Shown: piece by piece, positions 7,276 to 17,368 of the stretch
Numbering within the stretch: the stretch's first letter is position 1
Layout of the letters: each line of letters starts with the position of its first letter
Assembly: GCA_023242925.1 (NCBI GenBank)
Contig: CP096134.1
Coordinates: 2,437,501-2,501,500 of the forward strand
Source of the DNA: Hyphomonadaceae bacterium JAD_PAG50586_4
GTDB taxonomy: Bacteria > Pseudomonadota > Alphaproteobacteria > Caulobacterales > Aquidulcibacteraceae
DNA: 64,000 nucleotides
Direction of reading: 5' to 3'
Program-made: the position numbers and the translations under genes
The notes under the pieces: generated by a model
What the model saw: the letters and a program-made list of their open reading frames with translations, nothing else
Told to the model about the DNA's origin: nothing
The model's database searches: none

Positions 7276-10106
7276 ATGGCTCAGGACTTCGATCAGGATT
7301 CGCGCCCCGCCGCGCAAGCGCCCGCGCAATGGTCCGAAACCATGGTGCAAGCCGCCCTGGAGGCGGGCATCGCCATCGACACGCCCGCTGGCCCCAGCAT
7401 CACCAAGGCGCTCGCCCGCGCCACTGCCCGGCTCGGCCTCTGGGCCGAGGACAAGACGCTCGCCGATCGCCTGAACGCCCTGCTCGCCGCAGGCCAAATC
7501 GCGCTCGATCCGCCGCTCATGCGCGCCGCGATGGCCGACGGCGCGGAGCTCGCGCTTTCCGCTGCACTGCTGCATTGGCCCAAGGACAAGCGCGAGGAAC
7601 TCGCCGCGATCGCACGCGCGCAAACGCTGCTTGCCGCTGGCGCCAAAATCGGCATCGCGGGCAATCCCTCGCCGGCAGCGCTCGACGCACTCGACGCCGC
7701 CGCGCGCATGGCCGATCCCGAAGGTCGCGACGGCGCTTGCATCCTCGTGCGCGCTGATGGCGAGGCATCGCTAGCGCTTGTCGCCGACGAAGCTGCACGC
7801 ATTCGCGCGAGCGCAGCGCTCGCCGCTGGCGCACGCGCGCTCGACACGGTGTTGGCCGATCTCGCCATCGAAGCTGTGCGCAATGGCTTGAACATCGAGA
7901 ATGGCGGCGTACGCCGCAAAGCCGCCGCTGCGCGTCTCGCTGGCGCACCGGATGGCGATATTGTCGCCGCACTCTCCGGCGCCGTGGCGCGCGGCGCTTA
8001 TAGCGCTGCCCTCGACGCCGGCGCCGATCCTGCGCGCCGCCGCGTGACGATTGCCGCAAGCGAACCCGGCGCACACACACTCACGGCATTCGGCGACAGC
8101 GCCATCGATCCGACAGGCGCGTTCGCGGCCTTGGATGAAACCAGCGTCATCGGCGCCAGCATCGCGCTCGCGCGCTTCCACGATTCAGACAAGAACTTCG
8201 ACATCGCGAGCTTCGAAGCCGCGATCCGTACGCTCGTACAAACGCTCGATGCAGCCCACGGCGCACATGGCGCACCGCGCCGTCCGATCCTCATCCGCCT
8301 TGAAGGCCTCGCCGCGCTGCTGATGCGCGCTGGCCTTGCCTACGACAGCGATGCGGGCCGTACGCTCGCAGCATCCATCGCCGCACTCGCGCACGCTAAC
8401 GCCATTTCCGAGAGCGCAGCCCTCGCCGACGCGAAGCAAGCCTATCCAGAATGGAGCAAATCGAAGCGCGCCGAAGAAGCGGCCGTCAAAGCCGCGCGCG
8501 ACGCCGCCGCGTCACTTAAAGGCGCCATAGCCGCGCGTGCGCAGACGATCTATCGCGGCCTGCCCGGCGCGAAGAACACAGGCCTGCGCGTTGCCGTTTC
8601 CTTGGCGTTTGCGCGCGACATTGGCAGCGCGCGCCGCTTGGGCGCCTCGGCTATTGGCGCAGCGCCAGCGGCCGGTGTCGCAGGCTTCGGCCAACGCGAC
8701 GACGGCCGCTTTGGTCGCATCTTGAGCGACGACGCGCGCGCCGGCCTCGCCACGCTTGGCTACAATGCCGACGAGATCAACGCGCTCACGCTCTATGTCG
8801 AAGGCCGCCGCACACTGCGCGGCGCCCCGGGCGTAAATCTCGAACGGCTCGAACAGCTCGGCCTCACCGAACCCGCGCTCGAAGCGATCGAGGAAGCCGC
8901 CACCGACGCGTTCAATCTGCGCGCCGCCGTGCATCCGCTCGTGATCGGGCCTGAACTTTGCGAAGAGGTGCTGAAGCTTCCCCGGACGTCGCCGCCGGCA
9001 AGCGTGGCGATCTCCTGAAGACGCTTGGCTTCAGCGAAGACGATATCGCCGCGGCGGAAGCCTTCTGCATGGGCGCAGGCGATTTCAAAGGCGCGCCGAT
9101 CCTCGCCGACGCACACGCCGCGATCTTCGCCAGCGACCGTGACATCGCTCCGGAAGCGCGCATCGCAATGGCGTCCGCCACAGCGCCGTACGCGCGCGCA
9201 GCACTGGACATCGCACTCAGCGAAGCCAGCAACGAACGCCGCGCCGAATTGCTGCAAGCCGCCCACGCGGCTGGCGTTGCGCTCATCAATATCCGCGCCG
9301 AAGCGCCGCCGATCACGCTGACGCTGCCAGCTCTGGAAGAAGATGTCGCGCCGCCGCTAGCGCCGTCGGCGGCTTCGCCTGCGACCACGCAAACCATCGC
9401 CGTGCCTTCGCCGGCGATCGCCACCAACCAAACGCCCGCCTTCCAAGGCCGACGCCGTCTGCCGGAACGTCGCAAGGGCTACATCCAAAAATCGATGGTC
9501 GGCGGCCACAAAGTCTATCTGCACACCGGCGAATATGACGACGGCGAGCTCGGCGAGATATTCATCGATCTGCACAAGGAAGGCGCGTCCTTCCGCTCGC
9601 TGATGAACAATTTCGCGATCTCGATTTCGATCGGCCTGCAATATGGCGTGCCGCTCGAAGAATATGTCGACGCGTTCCTGTTCACGCGCTTCGAACCGGC
9701 CGGCGAAGTGCGCGGCAACGACACCATCCGTCACGCCACCTCGATCCTCGATTACATCTTCCGCGAACTCGCTGTGTCCTATATCGGCCGCGCTGATCTC
9801 GCTCAAGTCGATCCGTTCGAAGCGCGCGGCGATGGCCTCTCCAAGCACGCGCAAGACGCCGAGAGCGCAGCACGCCTCATCTCGCGCGGCTTCGCCCGCG
9901 GCGCCTCACCCGACAATCTGGTGATGCTGCGCCCACGCGCCACCGAGACACGCGATCGCCGCGACGAGAAACCCGCCGCCGCGCCCGCGCGCCCGGCAGC
10001 CACCGGCTATCGCAACGAACCTTGCGCCGCCTGCGGCCACTTCACCGTCGAACAATCCGGAAAATGCGCCGCCTGCGGCGCGACGGGCGAAGCCAGCGGC
10101 GGCTAA
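7276..10106 (+). CDS. NrdJ-like protein lacking the reductase catalytic core (TSCPD plus zinc-ribbon C-terminus; one frameshift)
   Basis: About 943 residues once one base is restored. AGGAG before the ATG at 7276 sets the start. The last ~220 residues are strongly NrdJ-like (class II, B12-dependent ribonucleotide reductase): [59 protein letters not shown], then a CAAC...CAAC zinc ribbon. Weaker matches to the NrdJ barrel run through the middle: [39 protein letters not shown] and [18 protein letters not shown]. No active-site NPCSE motif or nucleotide-binding segment is visible, and the N-terminal ~300 residues are Ala-rich and barely recognisable. The frame changes at about 8979-8985 (CTTCCCCGG), where one base is missing. 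Function unknown; it cannot be an active reductase as read. Confidence 0.8.
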
Positions 10107-10119
10107 CGCGTCCGCGCGC

Positions 10120-11507
10120 TTAGTACGAGATATACATATACCATAGCACCAGAAGAACGATGCGCGGGGCGAAGGCCGAACCGCTCAACGTCGCCAGCGC
10201 AATCGCCAACGCTGCGCCCCCACGCCAGTGGCCGCTGTCACGCCAAAATTCTCCAGCGTCGGCGCCCGCAGCAAAGCCGGCGCATTCAGCACCAACGCCC
10301 AGAGCGTTCCGGCAGCCACGAATGCGACGCGGCGCGCCATTGGCGCGAACGCCGCCACTTTCGTCAGCGCCACCAAGCCACGTGCTTCGCTGCGTCCCGC
10401 ATGCGCGCTGAACGCAAACGCCAACAGCAAGAGCGCACCTGCATTGCCGCGCTCGTTCACCAACGCCGCCATCGCCATGGCCGCGATCGCCAGCACCGCA
10501 AACACGCGGCCCGCGCCGATCAGACGAAACTCGGCCGCGACCAGCCCCAGCGCATCCGCAAACGCACGCGGCGCAGGCGGTGCATACGCCTCCACACGCG
10601 GAGGCGGCCCAGCGTTCAGCAACGCACCCAAACGCCCGCCCAAAGCACCGCGCTTGCGCGGCCGATGCGGCGCATAGATCAAGCCCGCGACGGCGACGAG
10701 CGCCAACGCAATCCCCGCCCAAGCCAAGCGCGATAGCAAATAGCCGTCGGAGAAAAGCCCCGCGAACACATCGAGCGCAACGAAGCCTGGCTCGACCTCA
10801 ATGCCGCCAATGCTGAAACTGTCCGAGCCCGCCGGCGCGCCGGCAGTCAGCGGCCGCACGAATCCGGCAAAATCATACATATTGTTAGCGAAGCTGGGCG
10901 ATGCACCTTCGGTGATCGCCGGCATCGCGATCGATGTGATCCACAGCACGAAGAACAGAAAATCACCGAAGCCGCTGCGCGTTAGAGGTCGTGCATCAAA
11001 CAAGATGCGCAAGGCCGCCAAGCCGAGCAGCGCGGGCGCGGCCACAACCCAAAGCGCAAATGCAATATGCGCGAGATTGATTTCATGCAGCGGCAGGATC
11101 AGCCAGGCCAGGAAAAATCCAGAAAGAGTCAACACTGCGAGCATCGCCAGCATGACGGCGGCGTCGGCGCCAAATCGGCCAAACGCGATGGCCAGCCGCG
11201 AGCCAACGCTCACTTCCTCAATCTGCCAAGGCTGACGGCGCGTTGTGTTCGAGCGCAGATAAAGCCAGCCCACCGGCAGCATCAGCGTCGCAATCACGAT
11301 GCCGAGCGAAACACCCAGAAACGGCGACGTCATCTCCGGGAGCTGCGACCCGATGGCGATGCGCACGCCCATCGCATCCGGCCCAATCGGGATCATGTAT
11401 CGGGCCGCGATCGGCGCTGTGAGCAAGATGAGCCAAAGCCCCAAACTGCGCCGATACCGCGCCAGCGACGTACCCAGCGACGATGCGGCGATCAAAGCGG
11501 CGCTCAT
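10120..11507 (-). CDS. ABC-2 type transporter permease (one frameshift near C-terminus)
   Basis: Membrane subunit of an ABC exporter, about 462 residues after adding one base. Roughly ten hydrophobic segments are visible, for example LGLWLILLTAPIAARYMI, AVMLAMLAVLTLSGFFLAWL and ALWVVAAPALLGLAAL. The frame from 11507 ends early at about 10185 in an Arg-rich tail; shifting at the G5 run (C5 near 10218-10222 on the plus strand) gives a hydrophobic end, ALAIALATLSGSAFAPRIVL, that stops at 10120. It overlaps the ATPase gene by four bases (ATGA). Substrate not deducible from sequence. Confidence 0.85.
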
Positions 11508-12154
11508 GCCGCCAACGCGCCAGCTTGCGCTGGACTCACGCGCCCACCTTCCACCCGCAAAACGCTCACGGCATGCGGCGCGAGTTCATCAGCTAAGTGC
11601 GTCGTCATCACCACGATGGCCTCACGCGCACGCTCCAAAATCAGCGCCCCCAACTTGCGCGCGGTCTCGCCATCCAGCTCGGCCGTTGGTTCGTCGAGCG
11701 CCAGCAAGCGCGGTGCGCCGAGCAAGGCTTGCGCGAAGATCAAGCGACGCCGCATGCCGCCGGAAAAACTAGCGATCCGGTTGTTGATGTCGGCGTGCAG
11801 CCCGATCGCGTCCGTGATCGCGCCGAATTGTTTGTCCGCCGCGCCAAGATCGAGCCCCTTCAGCGCAGCGACATGCAGCGCGAACTCCCGCGCAGTCAGA
11901 TCTTCCGGCAAATCCACAGCCTGCGGCGCATAGCCCAAGGTGCGTCGCAACGCGCTCTGCGCACCCGCCTTGCCGGCCCATTTGATCACACCGCCGTTTG
12001 GCTTCTCGGCTGTCGCGATTAGACGCAGCAATGTCGATTTGCCCGCGCCACTCGGGCCGATGAGAAGATTGAGCCCAGGCTGGAAGCTGACCGATACGTC
12101 TTCAAGCACACGCTTGCGCCCATAGCGCTTCGTGACCTTTTCCAATTCCAGCAC
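11504..12154 (-). CDS. ABC transporter ATP-binding protein
   Basis: Cytosolic ATPase of the same exporter as the overlapping permease gene. Walker A GPSGAGKSTLL, Q-loop region LGYAPQAVDLPEDLTAREF, signature FSGGMRRRL, Walker B LLALDEP and the H-loop TTHLADEL are all present, so it should be active. The GTG at 12154 (MLELEKVTKRYG) preceded by AAGGGGCG fits better than the start at 12184. At about 216 residues it is the usual size of a single-domain ABC-2 ATPase. Confidence 0.92.
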   Translation of the reverse strand: MLELEKVTKRYGRKRVLEDVSVSFQPGLNLLIGPSGAGKSTLLRLIATAEKPNGGVIKWAGKAGAQSALRRTLGYAPQAVDLPEDLTAREFALHVAALKGLDLGAADKQFGAITDAIGLHADINNRIASFSGGMRRRLIFAQALLGAPRLLALDEPTAELDGETARKLGALILERAREAIVVMTTHLADELAPHAVSVLRVEGGRVSPAQAGALAA

Positions 12155-12369
12155 GACCGCCCCTTGCCACTTACTCGTCGGCAAAAGGATGCCTTCACGC
12201 GGGCGCTTGGATGCAGCTTCGCTCGCGGCGCGAATACTTCTTACGGAACCGGAACATCCACATTGCCCACAGGTTAGACTGTGACGGGTTCATTGAAACA
12301 ATAAGTAACAATCCTCGCTTACCCAGTTTTCACTGGCGCGAACACTTGAGTGGACCTATCGCCGTCCAC

Positions 12370-12828
12370 GTGTTGACACATTTTCGCCTCCTCGCGATCG
12401 CGGGCGCCACGCTGGCCGTGGCATATGGCGGCCAGGCGCTCGCGTTCTGGCCGTTCGGCGGCACAACACGCATCGCGCTTTCACCGGCTTATGGCGGGGT
12501 GTGCGAGGATTGCGATCTCTCCGGGCGCATTCTCGCTGGGGCGAAGATGTCGAACTCGGTGTTCAACCGCTCAAACTTTACGCGCAGCGTGATGAGACGC
12601 GCCGATGGGACGGAGTCCGAATTCATCGAAGCGAACTTCACCGACGCCGATTTGAGTTACATGACGTTCGCCAGCGCCGACCTGACGGATGCGATCTTCA
12701 TGCGCGCGCGTATTCACGGCGCTGATCTCGCCGAAGCCCACGGCCTCACCCAAGCCCAACTCAACCAGGCTTGCGGTGACACGCACACGCGCACGCCGCA
12801 GGGGCTGCGCGTGCGAATATGCGATTAG
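12370..12828 (+). CDS. Exported pentapeptide-repeat protein
   Basis: About 152 residues from a GTG at 12370. This start gives a credible signal sequence (LLAIAGATLAVAYGGQALAF); the frame is open further upstream to 12211 but that part does not look coding. The body carries pentapeptide-type repeats (A/S-D/N-L-x-x): CDLSGRILAGAKMSNSVFNR, DLSYMTFASADLTDAIFMR, IHGADLAEA. These form right-handed beta helices. Two Cys pairs (CEDC, and late single Cys) are present. No clear Shine-Dalgarno. Its end overlaps the convergent TPR gene by four bases. Biological role unknown. Confidence 0.75.
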   Translation: MLTHFRLLAIAGATLAVAYGGQALAFWPFGGTTRIALSPAYGGVCEDCDLSGRILAGAKMSNSVFNRSNFTRSVMRRADGTESEFIEANFTDADLSYMTFASADLTDAIFMRARIHGADLAEAHGLTQAQLNQACGDTHTRTPQGLRVRICD

Positions 12829-14006
12829 CTGCGGCGTAATCTAAACTGCACGATCTGCAGAACGTTTGCCTCTAGGCGACAATCCGACGCCGATCCTGGC
12901 GCTGGTGCGGCGCGCCATTGCCCGGCCACACGACTAACCTCGTCGGCAAATTGCTGAGAGCCGGCCCGCGCCGCAATCTGATGCGACAGAACTTCGCCGT
13001 TCGGTCCGATCCGCAGATACACAGCGACAGCGGCGACCTCGTCATTATCCACATATTCAAGCTCAGGGATGGCTCGAATACGCACCATGCATCTCGGCTT
13101 CGCCAACAAATTCACCGGCCCGATTTCGCTCAGCCCGTCGCCATCACCCTGCGCCTCTTGCGGTCGGGCCGGGATTTCCATCTCATCAATCGCGAGCTTC
13201 GCCTCCAGTGCGCCAAACCAAACCCGCGCCTCCGCAAAAGCTTGTTGTGCAAGCGTCAGTTCACGGCTTGGCGCCTCAAGACGCGAAAGCGGATAGAGCA
13301 CTGTTGCCGCTTGCGCCAAAAGCGCGTGCGCCTCTTGAGCCTCCTCCTCACCGATGCGCGCTCTCCGGCGCCGATCCAACTGCTCTGTAATGATTGCGAC
13401 CGCTTCATTTACGCGCGCGCGGCCAAGCCCATAACGCTCGCCAAGCGGCGAGCCCGCCGGTCGCGCACCGGCAATGCTCCAACCCTGGCGCGCCATTTCC
13501 CAATTTTCTTGCGTAAATCCCCAAGCGCCGAGTTGTGAGCCAGCGAGATAGACGTCCGTATCGTTCAGCATCTCTGCGCTGGGCGCGTTAAGCAATCCAT
13601 GCAGCGTTTGCGCCGCACGTCGCCCATCACCAGACTCTCCGTCAAGCGCCAGTGCCGCACGCGCAGAGATTAGCTCAGCCAGAGGCTCATTCACGCCCGT
13701 CGCGCCCGCACGACCAAGGACCAACGCACGCTCCGAGGCCGCTCTTGCAGCGCCATACTCGCGCGCCATCAACCTCACAATGGCCAGATTGAGCGACAGC
13801 ACCGCAGTGCGTCCGCCATCGCCGTCGCGCGCTTCCGATGCGGCCAACGCGGCTTGCGCTTCCCGCGCCGCAGTCGGGATATCACCCTGCTGAAGCGCCG
13901 CTTCGTACGCGCGATAATGCTGCATCACCGCGCTTTGTTGCGCGTGCGCTTGCGGCGCCAACATCGCGATGGCGGCGATTGCGAATAAAAACCGGATCAC
14001 GCGCAT
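12825..14006 (-). CDS. Exported TPR-like protein with TonB_C-like C-terminal domain
   Basis: 393 residues from the ATG at 14006, preceded by GGGAAG; an upstream ATG at 14054 is less likely. It has a signal peptide (IRFLFAIAAIAMLAPQAHAQ), then helical repeats rich in Ala/Glu (AYEAALQQGDIPTAAREAQ, SERALVLGRAG) like tetratricopeptides. The C-terminal ~90 residues (VAVYLRIGPNGEVLSHQIAA, QWRAAPAPG) resemble the TonB C-terminal fold often seen in exported proteins of this group. Two Cys could form a disulfide. No specific function can be assigned. Confidence 0.75.
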   Translation of the reverse strand: MRVIRFLFAIAAIAMLAPQAHAQQSAVMQHYRAYEAALQQGDIPTAAREAQAALAASEARDGDGGRTAVLSLNLAIVRLMAREYGAARAASERALVLGRAGATGVNEPLAELISARAALALDGESGDGRRAAQTLHGLLNAPSAEMLNDTDVYLAGSQLGAWGFTQENWEMARQGWSIAGARPAGSPLGERYGLGRARVNEAVAIITEQLDRRRRARIGEEEAQEAHALLAQAATVLYPLSRLEAPSRELTLAQQAFAEARVWFGALEAKLAIDEMEIPARPQEAQGDGDGLSEIGPVNLLAKPRCMVRIRAIPELEYVDNDEVAAVAVYLRIGPNGEVLSHQIAARAGSQQFADEVSRVAGQWRAAPAPGSASDCRLEANVLQIVQFRLRRS

Positions 14007-14069
14007 CTTTACTTCCCTGAGGTTGAGCCTAGGCGAAGGGTCGTGTTCCTGCAATCGTACGCTGGAGCC

Positions 14070-15872
14070 TCAACCCTTCGCCGGTTCGACGATGCGGATG
14101 TGCAGCTCTTTCAGTTGCTTTGGCGTCACTTCGCCGGGTGCGTTCATCATCAAATCTTGCGCTTGCTGATTGAACGGGAAGACGATGACTTCGCGAATGT
14201 TCTCGACGCCCGCGAGCAGCATAACGATGCGATCCACGCCCGGCGCCGAACCACCGTGCGGCGGCGCGCCAAAGCGGAACGCGTTCAGCATGCCGCCAAA
14301 TTTCTCTTCGACCACGCTCTGCGGATAGCCCGCGAGTTCGAACGCCTTGATCATGATTTCAGGCTTGTGGTTCCGGATCGCGCCCGAGCTTAACTCAACG
14401 CCGTTGCAGACGATGTCGTATTGGAACGCGGTGATGTTCTCGATTGTGTCGCGATCATTGATATCGAGCGCGAGGAATTTCTCGTGGTCGAAATTCGGCA
14501 TCGAGAACGGGTTGTGGGAGAAGTCGATCCGCTTCTCTTCTTCGCTCCACTCGTACATCGGGAAATCGACGATCCAGCAGAATTTAAACTGATCCTTGTC
14601 GGCCAGGTTCAATTCATCGGCGACCTTATTCCGTGCGAGACCAGCGAATTTGTAGAAGCTCGCAGGCGAGCCTGCGACGAAGAACGCTGCATCGCCCACC
14701 TTGAGGCCAAGCTGTTCGCGAATGGAATTGGCCTTTTCCGCGCCGATGTTCTTGGCGATCGGACCTGCGCCGCCTTCTTCGCCCTCGCGCCAGAAAATGT
14801 AGCCAAGGCCGGGCTGGCCTTCGCTTTGCGCCCACGAATTCATCTTATCGCAGAACGCGCGCGAGCCGCCGTTCGGCGCGGGCACGGCCCACACCGCCGT
14901 CTTCGGCTTTTCAAGAATGCGCGCGAACACGCCAAAACCACCGCCGCGGAAATGTTCGCTGACGTCTTGCAGGATCAACGGATTGCGCAAATCCGGCTTG
15001 TCCGAGCCATACTTCGAAATCGATTCCGCGTACGGAATGCGCGGGAATTCGTTGGCCGGCGTCACGCGCTTGCCATTGCCGAATTCCTCGAACACGCCGG
15101 CCAGCACCGGGCCGATAGCGTTGAACACGTCTTCTTGCGTGACAAAGCTCATCTCGAAATCGAGTTGATAGAATTCGCCCGGGCTGCGGTCGGCACGCGC
15201 GTCCTCGTCGCGGAAACACGGCGCGATTTGGAAATATTTGTCGAAGCCCGCCACCATCAGCAATTGCTTGAATTGCTGCGGCGCTTGCGGCAGCGCGTAG
15301 AACTTGCCCGGATGCAAACGTGACGGCACCAGAAAGTCGCGCGCGCCCTCCGGCGACGACGCCGTCAAGATCGGCGTTTGAAACTCGGTGAAGCCCTGAT
15401 CGATCATGCGGCGACGCAGTGAGGCGATCACCTGGCTGCGCAACAGGATCGACTTGTGCAGCTTCTCACGGCGCAGATCGAGGAAGCGATACTTGAGGCG
15501 GATGTCTTCGGGATATTCCTGCTCGCCAAACACCGGCAGCGGCAGCTCTTCGGCCGCGCCCAGCACTTCCAGTGCGGCCGCCTGCACTTCAACGCCGCCC
15601 GTCCCCAGGTTCGCGTTCACGGTTTCGGCCGTGCGCTCCACCACTTTGCCGTCGATGCGGATCACGCTCTCCGCGCGCAGCCGCTCAGCCGCCGCAAACG
15701 CACCGCTCGACGGCGCGATCACGATCTGGGTCAGTCCGTAATTGTCGCGCAAATCGATGAACAGCAGCCCGCCGTGGTCGCGCTTGCGATGGACCCACCC
15801 GGCCAGGCGCACATCCTTGCCCGCGTCAGACGGGCGAAGGGCGCCGCAAGTGTGGGTACGGTAGGCGTGCAT
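14070..15872 (-). CDS. aspS: Aspartyl-tRNA synthetase (probably non-discriminating)
   Basis: Charges tRNA with aspartate. The ATG at 15872 gives [18 protein letters not shown], the classic start; the frame is open further upstream but that part is antisense to rnd. 600 residues: OB-fold anticodon domain ([19 protein letters not shown]), class II motif 2 ([19 protein letters not shown]), a GAD-type insert and motif 3 ([16 protein letters not shown]). The His in RDHGG is at the position that, as I recall, marks non-discriminating AspRS. That would make Asp-tRNA(Asn) for GatCAB, and gatA and gatC are in this window. Confidence 0.96.
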   Translation of the reverse strand: MHAYRTHTCGALRPSDAGKDVRLAGWVHRKRDHGGLLFIDLRDNYGLTQIVIAPSSGAFAAAERLRAESVIRIDGKVVERTAETVNANLGTGGVEVQAAALEVLGAAEELPLPVFGEQEYPEDIRLKYRFLDLRREKLHKSILLRSQVIASLRRRMIDQGFTEFQTPILTASSPEGARDFLVPSRLHPGKFYALPQAPQQFKQLLMVAGFDKYFQIAPCFRDEDARADRSPGEFYQLDFEMSFVTQEDVFNAIGPVLAGVFEEFGNGKRVTPANEFPRIPYAESISKYGSDKPDLRNPLILQDVSEHFRGGGFGVFARILEKPKTAVWAVPAPNGGSRAFCDKMNSWAQSEGQPGLGYIFWREGEEGGAGPIAKNIGAEKANSIREQLGLKVGDAAFFVAGSPASFYKFAGLARNKVADELNLADKDQFKFCWIVDFPMYEWSEEEKRIDFSHNPFSMPNFDHEKFLALDINDRDTIENITAFQYDIVCNGVELSSGAIRNHKPEIMIKAFELAGYPQSVVEEKFGGMLNAFRFGAPPHGGSAPGVDRIVMLLAGVENIREVIVFPFNQQAQDLMMNAPGEVTPKQLKELHIRIVEPAKG

Positions 15873-16119
15873 GTAGGGCTCCGGAGAGTCGAAATCGGCT
15901 GGAATTTGCGCGGACAGGCGCATGGGGCCGCCTAGCTTGTCAAGGCAGGCGCCCCCAGGGCAGATCAGCGCTGCGCTAGCGCAACGCCCCCGAAACGGCA
16001 AATACCTGTTCCAATTCGCCTTTTCGAACGTGAATGGATCGTGTGCGCAGAGGCTAAACCGCCCATAAAACCCGCCCAGCACTTGACCCCGCCTTCGGCG
16101 CACCCCAACCACCCTCTCA

Positions 16120-17268
16120 ATGCTCGTCATCACCAAAACCGCTGAGCTGGACGCTGTGTGCCGCGAGATCGCGACGCAGCCCTTCGTCGCGGTCGACACC
16201 GAATTCATGCGCGAGACGACGTACTGGCCGAAGCTCTGCCTGATCCAGGCGGCGGCCCCCGGCGTCGAGGCCGTGATCGATCCGCTGGCCGAAGGGCTCG
16301 ACTTGAAGCCGTTCTTCGAAATCATGGCCAATGAGGCCGTGCTCAAGGTCTTCCACGCCGCCCGCCAAGACCTCGAAATCTTTCTGAACCTCAGCGGCGC
16401 GCTGCCGAAGCCGTTGTTCGACACCCAGATTGCGGCCATGGCCTGCGGCTATGGCGACACCGTCGCGTACGATGCGTTGGTGCAGCAGGTGTTGAAGCGC
16501 CGTTTGGACAAATCCTCGCGCTTCACCGATTGGAGCCGCCGCCCGCTGTCGGAAAACCAGCTCACCTACGCGCTCGCCGACGTCACACATCTGCGCGATG
16601 TCTATCCGCGCATGCACGAGAAGCTGTCGGACGAAAACCGGCTACATTGGCTCGACGAAGAGCACGCCAATCTCTCGAACCCGGCCATCTACGACACCAC
16701 GCCGGAAAACGCCTGGGAGCGCCTGAAGTTGCGCAAGACGACTGCGGATTACGTGCTAGGCCTGCAAGTCGCGGCCGGTTGGCGCGAACGCCAGGCACAA
16801 CAACGCGACGTGCCGCGCGGCCGCATCGTCAAGGACGAGGCGCTCTACGAAATCGCCGAAAATCGCCCGAGGAACGCCGCTGACTTCGATCGCATGCGCG
16901 CGGTGCCGCGCGGGTTCGGCAATTCGCGCGCAGCCCAGGATCTGATCCACGCGCTCGACCGCGCCTTCGCCGATCCCGATCGCCCGGTTTACAAGCACAC
17001 GCGTCCGCCGCCGCTGCCGTCCAGCGTTGGCCCGACCGTTGAGCTGCTCAAAGTGCTGTTGCGCTACGAAGCCGATGAAAACGGCGTCGCGCCACGCTTG
17101 ATCGCTTCGGCCTCGGACGTCGAGGCGATCGCGGCCAATGACGAGGCGGATGTCGGCGCGTTACGCGGCTGGCGGCGCGAAGTGTTCGGTGAACGCGCGC
17201 TGGCGCTCAAGCACGGCAAACTCGCGCTCAAACTCAAGAACGGCAAAGTGGCGGTCGAGGACAACTAG
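16120..17268 (+). CDS. rnd: Ribonuclease D
   Basis: 3'-to-5' exoribonuclease that trims tRNA precursors. 382 residues: the DEDD exonuclease domain comes first ([45 protein letters not shown]), with catalytic acidic residues visible in each motif. An HRDC domain follows (about 210-290), and the C-terminal region is Lys/Leu-rich. It is divergent from aspS across about 250 bases that contain no other gene, a conserved neighbour pair in alphaproteobacteria. Confidence 0.95.
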   Translation: MLVITKTAELDAVCREIATQPFVAVDTEFMRETTYWPKLCLIQAAAPGVEAVIDPLAEGLDLKPFFEIMANEAVLKVFHAARQDLEIFLNLSGALPKPLFDTQIAAMACGYGDTVAYDALVQQVLKRRLDKSSRFTDWSRRPLSENQLTYALADVTHLRDVYPRMHEKLSDENRLHWLDEEHANLSNPAIYDTTPENAWERLKLRKTTADYVLGLQVAAGWRERQAQQRDVPRGRIVKDEALYEIAENRPRNAADFDRMRAVPRGFGNSRAAQDLIHALDRAFADPDRPVYKHTRPPPLPSSVGPTVELLKVLLRYEADENGVAPRLIASASDVEAIAANDEADVGALRGWRREVFGERALALKHGKLALKLKNGKVAVEDN

Positions 17269-17306
17269 TCTCCAGAGCGCCTGCGCCATCGCCGGCATCC
17301 ACCACA

Positions 17307-17348
17307 AAGCGAAACGGCGCCCAGCTTCCGCTGGACGCCGCTCCGCTT
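17307..17348. terminator. Hairpin between convergent rnd and TonB receptor genes
   Basis: Inner stem CGGCGCCCAGC (17315-17325) pairs with GCTGGACGCCG (17330-17340) around a TTCC loop with one mismatch. Outer AAGCG (17307-17311) pairs with CGCTT (17344-17348). It lies between the two converging stop codons, so it probably ends transcription from both sides. No long U tract is seen. Confidence 0.65.
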
Positions 17349-17368
17349 AACCTTGGCTCACGCCACGC

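Noticed and set aside
15873..16439. N-terminal extension of aspS by 189 residues
   Set aside because: Antisense to the first part of rnd, and AspRS homologues start at MHAYRTH.
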